Shown here: positions 47,552-59,803 of the stretch, piece by piece
Layout of the letters: every line of letters starts with the position of its first letter
How positions within the stretch are numbered: the first letter of the stretch is position 1
Origin: Phytoseiulus persimilis
Lineage: Eukaryota; Arthropoda; Arachnida; Mesostigmata; Phytoseiidae
Direction: 5' to 3'
Assembly (NCBI GenBank): GCA_037576195.1
Contig: CM075102.1
Coordinates: 28,640,745 to 28,704,744 of the forward strand
DNA: 64,000 nt
Notes under the pieces: generated by a model
Database searches by the model: none
Seen by the model: only the letters and a program-made list of their open reading frames with translations
Told to the model about the DNA's origin: nothing
Translations under genes and position numbers: made by a program

Positions 47552-50098
47552 ATGGCTCTCCGGGAAGACTTCTCAGCCATGGCTCAAACGGCACCCTACC
47601 CCGTTGGACTCGTCGGAGCTCCACAGGGAACTGCGTTGCCCCCGTTACCGATCCCGCTTCACATACCGTTCGGGGCACAAGCGTTCCATATGCCGCCGAG
47701 ACAGTCCCATCGATCGAACAATGACGGGTGAGTTGCTGGATTATTGTCTTTAACAATTCTGATGAGCCGGAAGATGTTCACCACCAACTTGATCGATATT
47801 TTTTCCGATCTCAAATTCATGTCGGATCCATGACCGAAAGTTCTCTTCCCTTAGGCGAGCCGCGTACGCTGGTCCTCCTGACATGGCCGCCCTTGAAGAG
47901 TTCCAGAAAAGACGGAACCTCGAGCAGCTTGAGCTTTCTCGTCTGTCTAAGAACGCCATGGCCGGCATGGGACGAGATCGCGAAAAAGAGCGGCAAATCA
48001 GCGTTCGGCTGCGCGAACGAATCTATGACTACTATGTCGGTTACCTGGGCTGGCTACAGGAGCAGCAAGCCCTGGGTCGAGAAGAGGACACTAGCTCTGG
48101 TTCGGGCAAACAGAAGAGGCATTATCTCGAAGAGCTGGTGACCGACTATTTATGTCAGGTGATGCAGAAAGAAAAATATCACTTAGGAATGAGTTTCGAA
48201 CTTGTTCTCCGACACACCATCGAACGCAAAGGGACGCATTTCGATCCTTTGAGAACCGCCGAGGCCTTCCGATCATTAGAGAAGTATGCGTGCAATCTAC
48301 TCGTTCAACCCTGGAGAGAGGAGTTCCGCAGAATCAAGGTGAGTGGCGAATTGATTCCCGCCACGTTTCACTGCTCACACCTGGCAGACTAGGGGCGTTC
48401 TCGTTCCTCACATTTTAATTGGTTCGTTTCTCGTTTAAGCTGTACGGCGGGTTCTACAAGCACAAAATAGAGCGACATCTATGTCAGCCGGAAGCTGTTC
48501 TCGAACTCCTTGGTTATGTGCGGCAAGGTAATTCAATGATCCTGCCTCTAAAACCCCTGGATCCGGACGAAGTTACGTTTGTTGCTTTGGACTGCCTGAT
48601 CGCCAACGTTGAATGCAAGGTTTTGCTCCTCTTGAGGAGCGGAATAAGACATTTCGATAACCGCTGGATGGACGTTTACAACACGCGGTGCCAGCTGTAC
48701 GGGGCATCGATTGGCGAGTGTGCGATAGTGCTCACTCATCAGTACGAACAAAAGGTGCAGTCGCAGAGGGCACTCGATGCGATGTGCAAAGAAATGGAGA
48801 ATATTGGGTACGGAGCGAGAGCGCGCGAAAAGGTGCAGTCTCCTCACGGCGCTCAACGGAAACCTCCTCGACTAAAACCAGGACATAGCAATTGCGGTGG
48901 TGCTGACGACGTGGACGGCAGACGGTTGGTACTGCATTCTTTGACCTCGACTCCGACTTATCGCTTCCATTGCTCCACATGGTCGATGCTAATGGCCGCT
49001 CGAATTTTTCTTAGGTATCGGAACGAGCCCAGCTCTATGGCTGATGACTACCATCGACAATATCGAGAGCCGGGTATGACTCCTGGGAGCTCGGGCAAAG
49101 CTTCGCGGAGCCAGACTTCCCATCGAGACTCGCAAACGAATCTCATGTCCCCACCAACACCAACTCAGCAATCTTCCAGAGATGTGAGGAAGCTGTCTTT
49201 GTTTAGACTTGAGAAACTACAGACAAACGGTCGAACTATCACGGCTTGAGTTTCTTATAACATTATCGAATCTTCTTCAGATTGGACCTATTCTTTCGTC
49301 GAACTCCCGGGGAATCAGTTACAAGCTTTTGACACCGACATCGCTAAATGGGGGTGTATGCTCGTCATCGTTTGCGATGCCGAAACTAGGGCCATCTCCT
49401 ACGCCTCCCTTAGGAAACCCTTCTACTCATTTGTGAGTCGCGCTGAGGAATACCGCCGTCGTCCGTGGTTCCCATAGAGCATCGGGAAAGTGAATGAACT
49501 TGTAATTGATGTTTCCAGATCGGGTGGTGGGGCTCTACGGGAGGAGGAGAAATCTCGAAGACAAGAAAGAGGAGGATATTTTGAAAGAGACGATAGCCAG
49601 AAGCCAAGTAACCATGAAGATGTAGCAACTCAATCTCTCGGTATGTTCCCGACGGCTTCTTTCAGAACGGTGATTCGAGTGGTCTAACAGAGCGTCTCGA
49701 GAGGTCTCGTTGAAATTCGGCCCTTCTTCCAGAGTCGCCCGAAGACGGCTCGTGGTCGTGTAGCATTTGCACCTTTTTGAATGATCCCCAAACGAGCATC
49801 TGTGTGATGTGTTCAAAGTCTCGGAATCAACAAATTCGATCGGCAGCATCTGAAAATCTCGTGAGTCAAACTGGCCGAAGCTGGTGAGGATGTCCTCCCA
49901 GATCAGTTCTGATGACATTCGAGCTCCATAGCCGAACGTAACAAGAATTCAGAATGATATTAATTCATTCGCTCACTTCTCTTTTCGTAGGTGTCGGGGG
50001 GTCGAGAATGTCCGTCTTGCACCCTAATAAATCCCAAAGCCGCGGTACGCTGTGAAGCATGTAATGCTTCGCTGATGAACTCGCCAACGTATATTTGA
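47552..50098 (+). CDS. tamo: SPATA2/tamozhennic-like PUB-domain protein with two NZF fingers
   Basis: Seven exons join in frame to 637 aa: 47552-47727, 47855-48338, 48440-49183, 49281-49432, 49519-49640, 49733-49860 and 49991-50098. The N-terminus is Pro-rich. A PUB-type helical domain follows (EELVTDYLCQVMQ, LEKYACNLLVQPWREEFRRI, LYGGFYKHKIERHL, LLGYV, FDNRWMDVYNTRCQLYG). A Ser/Thr/Pro-rich linker leads to two RanBP2/NZF fingers: WSCSICTFLNDPQTSICVMC near residue 570 and ECPSCTLINPKAAVRCEAC near the C-terminus. In the family, SPATA2 bridges CYLD to HOIP in NF-kB signalling, and Drosophila Tamo binds Ran and NF-kB import partners. The first finger keeps the Thr-Phe pair and the hydrophobic residue typical of ubiquitin binding. 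An acceptor-like TTTTTCTTAG inside exon 3 (near 49013) may mark an unspliced intron. Confidence 0.85.
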
Positions 50099-50099
50099 G

Positions 50100-51107
50100 A
50101 GAGTTGGCCGAGTGGGAATCATCGTTTGACTCTGGGGATCAGCTTTAGTCGGGTCACTCTGTTGTGTACTCAAGAGGAACGATCGTTTAGTTCGCACCAT
50201 AGGTTTAATAGGAGCGAACCGTGATAAAATTTTGAACTTACCTTTTGTTGTGAACCCTTCACTTCAGGTTCCGATTCGCGCAGGTCGGAGACTGTGAAGC
50301 CGACGCGTGTTAACTTTTTGGAACATGAAAACGAATAATCCCATCGTTTTAATTTAAATTGGGACTGTTCGGGAATGATCTATTCTGTTTGCGTAAGCCA
50401 AGGTCACACAAACCCATGCCCGCTTGTATCCACCACCATTTCCGGTGGTTTACCGTCACAAATGTTGTTGCCTTAAACGCATCGGGAGGCAAGTTGCCAC
50501 TCTATCGATGAGGTCCTCGGGAGTCTCTTCCGAGGTTCTCTGAGCGATCGATCGAACTGCGTTAATCTTCGAACGTTCACCAGGAATGAGAAATATCGAA
50601 TTGTTATTCTCAGAATGACTGTAGATCAAACCTGCTGTGGGTTTGTTGAAACCGGATCAAAGCGTCCGCACGTTATGTTCATTTGTCAGTTCCTATTTTC
50701 ATCGAGCACAAACATCCTGTCGTAGTCTAATTATTTGTTATACTGACACGAAGTTACTTAACATCAGAACGATTGAGAAAGTTCAGCGTAGAGTTGTACG
50801 GGCAGTACCTGAAGCAGCGTGGATGTTGCCGTCTAGAACGGGCGTCTGTCTTCAAAATACCTCAATGTCGACTGTCCTCTGCCGGGAAACAGGAAGGAAC
50901 TAATCATCAGCGGGCGCCTGCGACGCAGACTCAAAAACGTGTCCGAGGGTACGAGGTCGCAGATATAAGTTATTGCCACTCTGCAGGGAACGTGGGAGTT
51001 TTCTCCGACAATATATTCATCGCGGCACATTGCGCGAATCTCTGGGGGCGGCACTTGGCCGCAGAGGATTTTTTTGGTCTTTTTGTTTTTGAAAATTTCC
51101 GTCTCCT
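50100..51107. other. intergenic with retrotransposon scrap
   Basis: No gene. The only recognisable piece is the non-LTR reverse-transcriptase tail listed separately. Confidence 0.4.
50755..50860 (+). mobile_element. non-LTR retrotransposon fragment (RT C-terminus)
   Basis: The frame reads LLNIRTIEKVQRRVVRAVPE, matching the IEKVQRR block found after the fingers/palm in CR1/Jockey-type reverse transcriptases. It is only about 35 codons long and opens into no longer ORF. Confidence 0.4.
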
Positions 51108-51242
51108 GAGTAGACATCATTTTCCTTTGTACGGAGTACGGCAATTCAACTTCCGTACTTTCTGGTACGGAAACTCATCCTCGCCGCCCCGGTACGGAAA
51201 TTGAATTGCCGTACTCCGTACTACGGAAAATGATGTCTACTC
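51108..51242. mobile_element. 135-bp hairpin MITE
   Basis: The two ends are inverted copies of about 50 bp: GAGTAGACATCATTTTCC at the left and GGAAAATGATGTCTACTC at the right. The inner parts (GTACGGAGTACGGCAATTCA and its complement) pair with few mismatches, leaving a loop of about 35 nt. There is no coding capacity. The flanks (CTCCT and CCGAG) give no clear target duplication. Confidence 0.85.
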
Positions 51243-54200
51243 CCGAGTTCTACCCAGTTGAGTCCGTGCTCCACAAATCGTGAAGGAAAAAATCAGTGCG
51301 CCCCTCAGCCACGAACGGAGTGGGCGTGATGGCCGCCATTTACCGATCCATTCATGTGACATAGCCTAAAGATCGACGAATGATGTCAGAGGAAAATCTG
51401 TACGAGGCGAATTCCGGAGTTCACCGAAAGGAGGGATGTTGGCACGAATCCGGAATAAATTTCATTCTGATGACCCAACAGTCAAACGTGTCTCTGAGAC
51501 GATGAAATCGTCTAGTGGTTGAGGCTGCTCGAAAAGTTTTCATTGTTGAAAGCTTCTTGATCATATTTCTCCTCAGATTCTTGGTGTTCGTTGTTGGAAA
51601 AGAACAGCGGGAAACCAAAGTGAAGGCTGGAGTCATGACGGAACGAGGACCGAGAATTCGAAACGTGGGGTAATCGTGAGCTGCTTGCGATTTCCGATCA
51701 CAGCTCCAAGAGACGATTCATCTTCTCCCGTCCTCTGGGCTTCAACAACAGTTAGATATGCAGGGTGGTCAGAGTGAGCCGGAAATTTTCGGGGGATGAA
51801 TTGGTCGATCCTACCACCCCTTTGCCGCTCGAAAACAGAGCTCTTCTAATTCTTGGTCCTGAGACGAAACACTGAATGGGCTGAATGAGATGCGTCTTAC
51901 TTTCAGCCATCGATCACAGGAATAATTTCCAGAATCAGATCATTTTCCACCAAGCTATGACTAAAAGAAGGGAGAGTGTGACAATTCCCGAGTTGCGTTG
52001 ACCGTCCTGTGGATAAGTCAACTGAGAATCTCGTTTTCCATCGCACCTTGTGAACTCGGAGTTTGAATCTTGATGAATCCGAATCGGCATTCTCCGCATT
52101 GTAATGAACTGCTCCGAAGGGCGAGCTCAGCCGGCTTGCCGAAGACGTTTGAGATTCGCTGGCCAAGGACGAGTGAGGTATGGAAGTTTGTTGATGCTGA
52201 TCCGGATTCTACAGCCAGCGAGACCCACGAAATCGCTGTTGAGGGTTCGCGGGAGGACCCGCATCGCGGAAGCGAATCCAGCAACCTGGCAAGGTCTTCG
52301 ACAGAGAGAATTGACCTCGGCCATGAAATCAGGCATGACTGTGCTTGGGCAGGCTCATGAGGGCATCGATGTTCTCAGGAACTCAACCTTACCCGTTGAA
52401 CCAGACCCTCGAAAAGGTTATCCAGTCGGTGGATGGTATAAATGTCGACGGAATCATCTCAGATGCATGGCACCAGGAGGGTATTCTCCGTCGATGCAAT
52501 TGGCGGGCGAGCGCTTAGTTTCATGCGGTCCCGGGAGTGCGAACGGGGAAGCGAAATCTGCATGGGATGGAGTAGCAGGGATTCCCTCAATAATAAGAAT
52601 TTAGTGCGTGCTGAGCCTTCCGTTTGGCCCGAACAGCTGCGTTACCGCCATAAAATCACCACACTCGGATTCCTTCGTGAGCCACCACACCAAACTTATT
52701 CCATTCTCCGAAGTCAACGATGTCGAATCTCCGAAAGTTGGCATGAGCGAGTAGAATTCCATCAGGGGTCAAGAACCGCCTGTGATGCAGACGAATATAC
52801 CTCATATATAGTGAAGATTCATGCATCCATCGGGCTGTCAAAAGCACTTGACGTTCGCGCGCTCGTCAAGTTCTCTTCGGCGCGGCCCAGAGGCCCGAGA
52901 TCAAATTGTATTGCCGGGGGATGAGCGGTCTCATCGGTGGATTCCTGTGAGAAGCCCTCAGAGGGTTTTGACGTGGCCTCGCTTCTACAGAGATGTTTTC
53001 AAAATTTTCTCGGAACGTCTTGATGGACAGGAGGAATATGGAAGCTTGGTCAAGATTACACGAGACTTGCAAAAAGACTACTGGGTTCTGGAGCAGTGGT
53101 ACTGCAAGGAGCCATTCATTGACTTGAGGATCAGGGACATTGAAATGCAGATAGATCTGTTTTGCGGGAGGGTCAGCTGTTGGTTTTCGGAGGTACGAAA
53201 GGCGCCTCCGAAGTTTTCTGGGACCATCAGCGTCAAACACGGTGAGCAGGCGTTTCCTAAAGCGATAGCCGCCCAGTTCTCGCATCGGAGAACGAATAAG
53301 AAGGAGAGGATATTGTTCATGAAGATTCAACCTCAATATCAGATCACGTTTGAATTAAACTCGCAGTCAAGTTTAGAAATTGATCCTCTAGATATAATTT
53401 GTCATCCAAGCTCAGAAATCGACTTATTGTTCAGCGATTCGGTGTGCATCGCCCTCAAATTCACATGGGAAGGACCGTTATCAAAGAGAGTGAACCAAGT
53501 TTCATGAACAGAACGTACACATAGACGGATATTGCCAGAGTTTGGGCAGAGCAATCAAGAAAAAATCTCAAGGGTGAAAAATCGGCGGCAGGTATCTCTG
53601 AGAATCTATCTCTGGAGTCCTATTTTGCCGCGACATGCGCAAGATCTGCCCGAGAGTCTAGAAGGAAACGATGCGGGATGAACTTGACAAGATAAGAGTT
53701 TTTATTGACGGATTTGACTCTTCACAATTGCCGCTCTGAAGCTCGTAGTTCATCTTTAATTCAACTGCAGCGAATCGCAGAACTTCCCATCAGTGGGCAC
53801 TCTATGTGCAATGAATGAGTATATATTTCCGTGCTCAATGTTTGAAAGAAGTGAGATGTGGCTCTCGATAGACAGGGGTGCCTCATACAGTTCTCGAGAT
53901 TCTCGATGGAAATTCCATTCAAAAGTCCGTTTCTAAAATCGATGATTGCCACAAAATACACACACATACACACAAACGCCTTAATGGTGCAACGAGGGTG
54001 CAACCTACATTGCGCTCGGTGATTTTTGCTAGCGGCTTCGAGTTAGAGGAGAGTCCACCTGATGCGCGGGCAGAGCCAGTGGCGTACAAACAGTAGCTCC
54101 ACGGGCCCAAGGCTTTTCAAGCTGGAGCCTTGTGGTTTCGTGATAATCTTTTTGCGGTTGTTTCCAGGCGCTTCAGATTCACCTAATTTGAAATCACAGG

Positions 54201-55880
54201 CATGATCTAAGGAGAGAAGCATGGCATTTATGGGAGAGGTTCGCATGTTATTCCCGCGACGTTTCGCGGGATCTCCTTCTGCCCTCGCCTTTTCCTCCCA
54301 CAGGCCCCACTTGGGTTGTCGGCTACTGGGGGTGAAACCCCACGAGGGCCACAAGATCCCTTCAAAAATAGAACTCCCTCAAAAGTTATTCTCCTGTGCA
54401 AGGAGCTCCCTCAATTCGGAGTTGGCTCTGGGATCGCGTCTTGAGTTGAATTACAACTCAGAGTCGCGAATAATCTTCCGGAGGCAGGGAAATTCAAGCA
54501 CGCCCCTCTGTGTCCTTGGTGCCTCTTGCGAGAGGAGGATGATTCCTTGGCGAAAGGTGGACTCATACCGTCAGTCAACCATGCGTCGAAATCTGACATC
54601 ATCTCTGGAACTACTCTCGATTCAGCGAGATCTCGCTCATCTGACCTCCGCAAATCGCCGATGATGTTCGTGAATGGTATTCATGGGGAATTTCACTTAA
54701 AGCTTCGAGGGAGCGCGTTCACGAGATAAACAAGATTTTCCTTCGAGGTGAATCCATTTCTTGGAATTCGAATTGAAATTCAGTTCTGTGCAGACATCCA
54801 CAGTTTACGTGCTCTCCAAGGGTCGAACTGTCAAGATCCGTGAAGTCGTGCAAGGGAAGAAACCACACACCCCAGAGCCCACCCCCCCTGTCGGAGTCAG
54901 ATGACTTCCTCCAAGTCTGAAATTCAAGCATCCCTCATCTGGAAAGTCCCTCATACGTGGAATCGGAGGTTATGCTCAGAAACTGTACCGCACTACGACC
55001 CTTAGGATCTACGAGAACGGGATCGAGAATCTCCATCCCTTATTGGAGTTTCTCTTTCAAGCGCTTCCGGCAATTAGCCGTGTTCTTCCCGAGCTTTCTC
55101 TCTGTTTCGTCAGGGGAAAATCAGGAAAGCCGCCCAGACGTGAATCAGGTCATGCCGGTTTTGTATGGTTGTATAGTATTCACTCCAGGCCAGCAACTCC
55201 AGTCATTGTTCATCTTGCGTTCAAACTTCGTAGCTCAGAAGACTCAGGCTTAATCCACAAAAAATTGCGATGTCTAGAATCGGCACCCAGAACTTCTTTC
55301 GAACATATCGCCTTTAAAACTCACAGGCTCGGGTTATTGCCTCGAATCTTTGGGCGAACGCAAGACTCGGTTTCAGATTCTAACTTCGCCAACACTAGCG
55401 GCAACCGACTCGATAATTCCCATGTGATTTCGAGGCAGGTATCGGAACAAAAGAACAATGTCTCCGGCGACCGGAGCACAGACGATCGGATTCAGCTTTC
55501 TTTGTGTCTAAACCCAAGGCGAACTGATCTGGGAAGGATTGAATGACCTATCGATCGTTCTTCCAGTCCCAGGCGGCTTGGAGAGCAATAAACGGAATGA
55601 TGGCTCCAAGTACTTCTGTGCCGGGCCTCTCTCCGAGAGCCTTTTGAATTTGAGTTCGGCCAAAAAGCGATCGGCATGGGATCAGAGGTGTTTTCCCTCA
55701 ATCACCACCACACGCGCTCAGCTGAAGATCTGCATGGGATTGACTCGCTTATGTTGAAGATTCAAGAGACACGGCCTCATCGAGAGAGCGGATCCCAGGT
55801 GGTCCGAGTTACCAGAAATTATCCCTGGTATCGACTAGACTGAGAACGGATTCCGACCCGAATTCCTTGATTTCAAACTA
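51243..55880. other. gene-poor, repeat-like stretch
   Basis: Open frames at 52821-53507 (plus) and 52866-53336 (minus) overlap and have no known motif. No conserved domain or terminal repeat recognised. Probably old transposon-derived or intergenic DNA. Confidence 0.35.
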
Positions 55881-57081
55881 CACGGTGTGTCCTCTAAGCT
55901 GCAACATTTTCGTGGCCTTCTTGTTTTGAGCTCTATTTCGGCCAAATTTTATCCGATTATTTTCGAGGAGCAGATCAGTGTCACGTTTTCCAGAGCTTGT
56001 CGAAGTTTTTCTCGATTCAATCCATGGCTCTACAAGAACCTAACAGGGAATCGCCGATTCTCAACCAATTTCGGAAAATAAAAAACGGAAAGATTCCTCT
56101 CGATCCCAGCTACAAAACGCTCGCAAAATCGATGGCGAACTGGAGAAACGGTATTCAATACGAGATACCCCTAAATTGAGCCCTCCAGACCCCCTGCCGA
56201 CCTCTCGCGTGAATAACCGCCCGTGACTTCTCAGGGAAGGCGATTTCGGAAATTACACTGATGGCAAAAGTTTCTTCTTTCGAGCCAAACTACCCGAAAA
56301 CGAAGCAACCGGGTCGATCTCATAACTTTTTCTTCACCTCTCAAGTCACCGGGCGCTCATCTCATGTCCCTCACTGAAAACGCGCCGACAACTCGGCAGG
56401 GGTCAGGACGGCTTGACGAGTAACAGCTCGGAAGAGGCGCATGGAATCAAAGTTTTCTTGTTCAAACCAGGAGCCGTTTGCGGCGATGAACCTCTCCAAC
56501 CTGCTGCAGGGGGCGCGTTGTCGGCGCGTTTTCAGGCGGGGACATGAGATAAGCGCCCAGTGTCTTTTGAGGTGAAAAAAAAGTTATCGGATCGACCCGG
56601 TTACCTCATTTTCGGGTAGTTTGGCTCCAAATTAGAAGTTTTTGCCATCACTTTTCCGAAATCGGCTTCCCTGAGAAGTTACGGCGCTTCTCCACGGGAG
56701 AGGTCGGCAGGGGGTCTGGATGGCTCAATTCAGGGGTATCTCGTATTGAATACCGTTCCTCCGGTTCGCAAACGATCTGCGTGTTCTCGCGAGCGTTTTG
56801 TAGCTGGGATCGAGAGGAACCTTTCCATTTTTGATTTTCCGAAATCGGCTGAGAATCGGCGATTCCCTGGTGGGCTCTTGTAGGGGCCATGGAGTGAATT
56901 GAGGAAAACTTCGACAAGCTCTGGAAAACGTAACATTGATCTGGTCCTCAAAAATAAAAATGCGAACAGATGCGTCTTCCAAGAGCTTCCAATCAGAAAA
57001 AAAATACGGATAAAATTTGGCCGAAATACAGCTCAAAACAAATCTGCCACGAAAATGTTGCAGCTTAGAGGACACACCCTG
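55881..57081. mobile_element. 1.2-kb fold-back element with mariner-like ends
   Basis: Two arms of about 510 nt (55881-56392) and 565 nt (56517-57081) are inverted copies around a spacer of about 125 nt. The outer ends read CACGGTGTGTCCTCTAAGC and, inverted, CAGGGTGTGTCCTCTAAGC. Both are flanked by TA, the Tc1/mariner target duplication. The right arm has about 55 nt that the left lacks. The frames inside (55887-56179 and 56648-57102) are mirror copies without a transposase motif. It is a non-autonomous element whose transcript would form a very long hairpin. Confidence 0.88.
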
Positions 57082-57296
57082 TATATCTACCGCGATCTTC
57101 ACGTCAACTTCACGTCTTCGGATAGTTTTTGAGAAGCAGGAGTTCCGAGGGGTTCGAACTATCGCAAGATCCTCTCTCAGCCGCTGCTTCCTGCTCCCTG
57201 TGCTCGGAAGTCCTCAATGTCCTACCCCGAAAGCAGCGTGGGTGGTCCTCTCAGCACCCCAAGTCCATGGAAATGCTCGCGGCTCGGCTTGTGTAG

Positions 57297-57421
57297 CGCT
57301 ATCAACAAATCATTGTACGCGAGGCGACCACAGAATCTGTGACGCTTCCGTTATCAGAGAGGATCCGATCTACTCGCCGGGTGGATCGAGGTACCAATTT
57401 CATCGGGAGCGAACCCCAGCA
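57297..57421 (+). mobile_element. LTR retrotransposon integrase fragment
   Basis: The frame reads QQIIVREATTESVTLPLSER then DRGTNFIGSE, matching the integrase core around its second catalytic Asp in Gypsy/BEL elements. It lacks the rest of the domain, and stops surround it. It directly follows the fold-back element, so one may have inserted beside the other. Confidence 0.5.
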
Positions 57422-57529
57422 TGGGAGGCAGTCGCCTGCCGCCGAATGGCAGAGCGGGATGTCTACAGACCAGAAAATAGCGGTCAAAGTACAGAGGCAT
57501 CGACGCATCATGTCTGAAATGCGACTTAG

Positions 57530-57830
57530 AAAAAGAAGCCCTCGAACGTGTGATCCTACAATGCAGGAAACCGGTTAACGCAGAGGAAGAGACCCAGAAT
57601 AAACTTGGACTCCAGGAAGACAGCACACCGAAAATGATACTCGACACGAAGAAAACGCTGGAGGAGTGGGAGAACGCCAACTGCCCGGGCAACGATCACA
57701 GCGGAGCAACTGAACAAATGCTGCATGGATCAGCCACCCTATCGCCCCTTAACTAGGATATCCAATAATATACTCGATATATGAAGATGGAGAGGAGATA
57801 GCCAATAAATATTCATCCATCCGTCCACTT
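57530..57830 (+). mobile_element. non-LTR retrotransposon 3' end fragment
   Basis: The frame ERVILQCRKPVNAEEETQNK followed by MILDTKKTLEEWENANCP resembles the end of the RNase H/C-terminal region of Jockey- or I-type elements. It ends in a stop and a tail with GCCAATAAATATTCATCC, typical of a retroelement 3' UTR. Confidence 0.45.
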
Positions 57831-57839
57831 AGTCCATTC

Positions 57840-59363
57840 GGACGGTTGGCTTGAGGCTGGCCATGCCCCTGGTCGAAGAGATCGACCGCTACAGACTCAG
57901 CTGTTGTCAGCCGGCGGCGGCATCCGGTCTCGCGGCATGCTGCCATCAACGACTTGGTGGCTCAGGCAAGCGACAAATGGGTACCCCTAACAGAGAGCAT
58001 AACCGACGAATCTGGTGGAAGGTCGTGCCGAGCAAATTATCGGAAGCAGCGCCATCCGAACGAGGGTCGGATTTCCGAGAAATCGTCTTGGAATAAAATT
58101 CGGAATGGGTAAGCATAGCATCTTACCCCCGTTGAAAATACTCTTACCCGTGTTTGTGCGGCGAGCGAGTCATATAGAATGTGACCGTCAGAGGCACCAA
58201 TGCGCCGAGCTACCATGGTATCGCGGCTGCCGTTAGCGCGATTAACGATACAAGCTGTATAAATACTCCACTGTACTCGATGACTGAATACTCCACTCGT
58301 TTATCGTCAAATCCATGGGTGTTTGGAGCGGTTAGGATAAGAAATTCACAGAGGAGTTCGGGCTTGCTACAGGGGAACTTATCAGATGAGGGGCTTCTCT
58401 TATGACGAACTTGTCAGATAGCCAACTCGTCAGATGAAGAAATTCGCAATGAAAGAACTTACGTGGAGTCGAGTGTCTCGTGTAAGCTGCCGTCTCGTTT
58501 AAAGCCGAGCTCGACCGAGTTCGTTACCTGATACGGCTTCCTGGAGGGACGCGAAGAAGAAAGGCTTTTTATTTGCGGGATTCAAGCGAGTTGACTTCGC
58601 GAGCGCCCGGGGTCGTACGTTGTGCCCGAGAGGTAGAGTGCGTAACACCTCGTGCACAGCCGTACCAATAGTCGACGCTCGTATCGACATCGCAATCCTA
58701 TAGTCGCAATTTGCTGCGTCGGAAGAACCCACGAATTTCCCTAGAGAATCCCCTTCTCGAAGCAGAGCGCGACATAACTGCGTGATAGGAGTCATGCCTC
58801 AAGGTCGCTGGACACTATTCGCGACCTCGTTGAGTCCATTGGATAAAAATACTCGTCCGTTCCATTCAAATGTTTTCTAGGAAACGTGCAAATAAGATGG
58901 GATCACCCCATTTATACATATTGTCAAGGAGGAACCCGAATCACACGAGAGTGCAGACTGATGAACTCAGTTCTGTGTATTAATGCAAGTCGATCGCCAT
59001 GTGATACATTTCACCTCGTTCGGTGCCATACTCTAGAAATGCTGTAAAAATGTTGTAGAATAAACCACTGTTTGGAAATTCGACATCTTCAATACCTCAA
59101 TTGAATGTGGTGGATGTCACACGAACAATGAGAAGAAATATGAAGATGGCCGTCGTGAACTCTGCTAATAACAGTTCGAGTTCAAGCTGGGGTAAAATAT
59201 CAGATCCGCGTTAATATTTGGTGCATGCGATGATTGTATTGACGACCGATCAGGTCTGCTAGGCGCTTTCTGTGAGCTGCAGCGTAACGGTGAGTCGATC
59301 GGGGTGAGGAATAACCATACTCCCCCGAACCAAGATCTCATCGACTAACGACTAGGCTTTGCA
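57840..59363. other. repeat-rich intergenic DNA
   Basis: No gene. Degenerate ACTTGTCAGATGA-like units recur near 58378-58440 and 59500-59560. A minus-strand frame at 58499-58795 has a faint Harbinger-transposase look. Confidence 0.3.
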
Positions 59364-59480
59364 GCGGTTATTCAACCGCGGTCATTAACCGCGATAACCG
59401 CAAATGATTTGCGGTTATTAACCGCAATAACCGCGAGCGAATGGCGGTCATAACCGCATTCAACCGCAATTTTCAACCGA
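59364..59480. repeat. AACCGC/GCGGTT palindromic repeat cluster
   Basis: About nine copies of AACCGC or its complement GCGGTT occur in 117 nt in alternating orientation, spaced 4-15 nt apart by A/T-rich linkers. Several pairs form perfect short palindromes such as GCGGTTATTAACCGC. Confidence 0.85.
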
Positions 59481-59803
59481 ACTCAAAATCGAGGGTTTAT
59501 CTTATCTGACAAGCATATGATTGTTCGGGAAAGCGTATCATCTGATGAGCATTTTCAGGAGGACTAAGATCTGGAATTAGGCGCTGATAATTGAACAGAG
59601 ATGAACTGACAGACGTGGAGGTGCTCTCAGCATTCAGCTCGGCTCAGCGGATGTGCAGAGACAATGCTCCGCGGAAATGTGATCTAATGATATTTGAGCT
59701 GAACCGTCGGGAATCATGAGACGACCGACTCTGCTCGGCATATTTGGTTTGCTCACCGCCAACTAGTGACATCTGGTATGATGGCTCCCGTTAAACGAAG
59801 TTC

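Noticed and set aside
52821-53507. 228-aa plus-strand ORF
   Set aside because: Fully overlapped by a 156-aa minus-strand ORF; no motif, start context or splice evidence on either strand.
58499-58795. Harbinger/PIF transposase-like minus-strand frame
   Set aside because: Only a vague match to the region around the YRI-x-ST-x-IG-x-VHEV pattern; no DDE residues seen.
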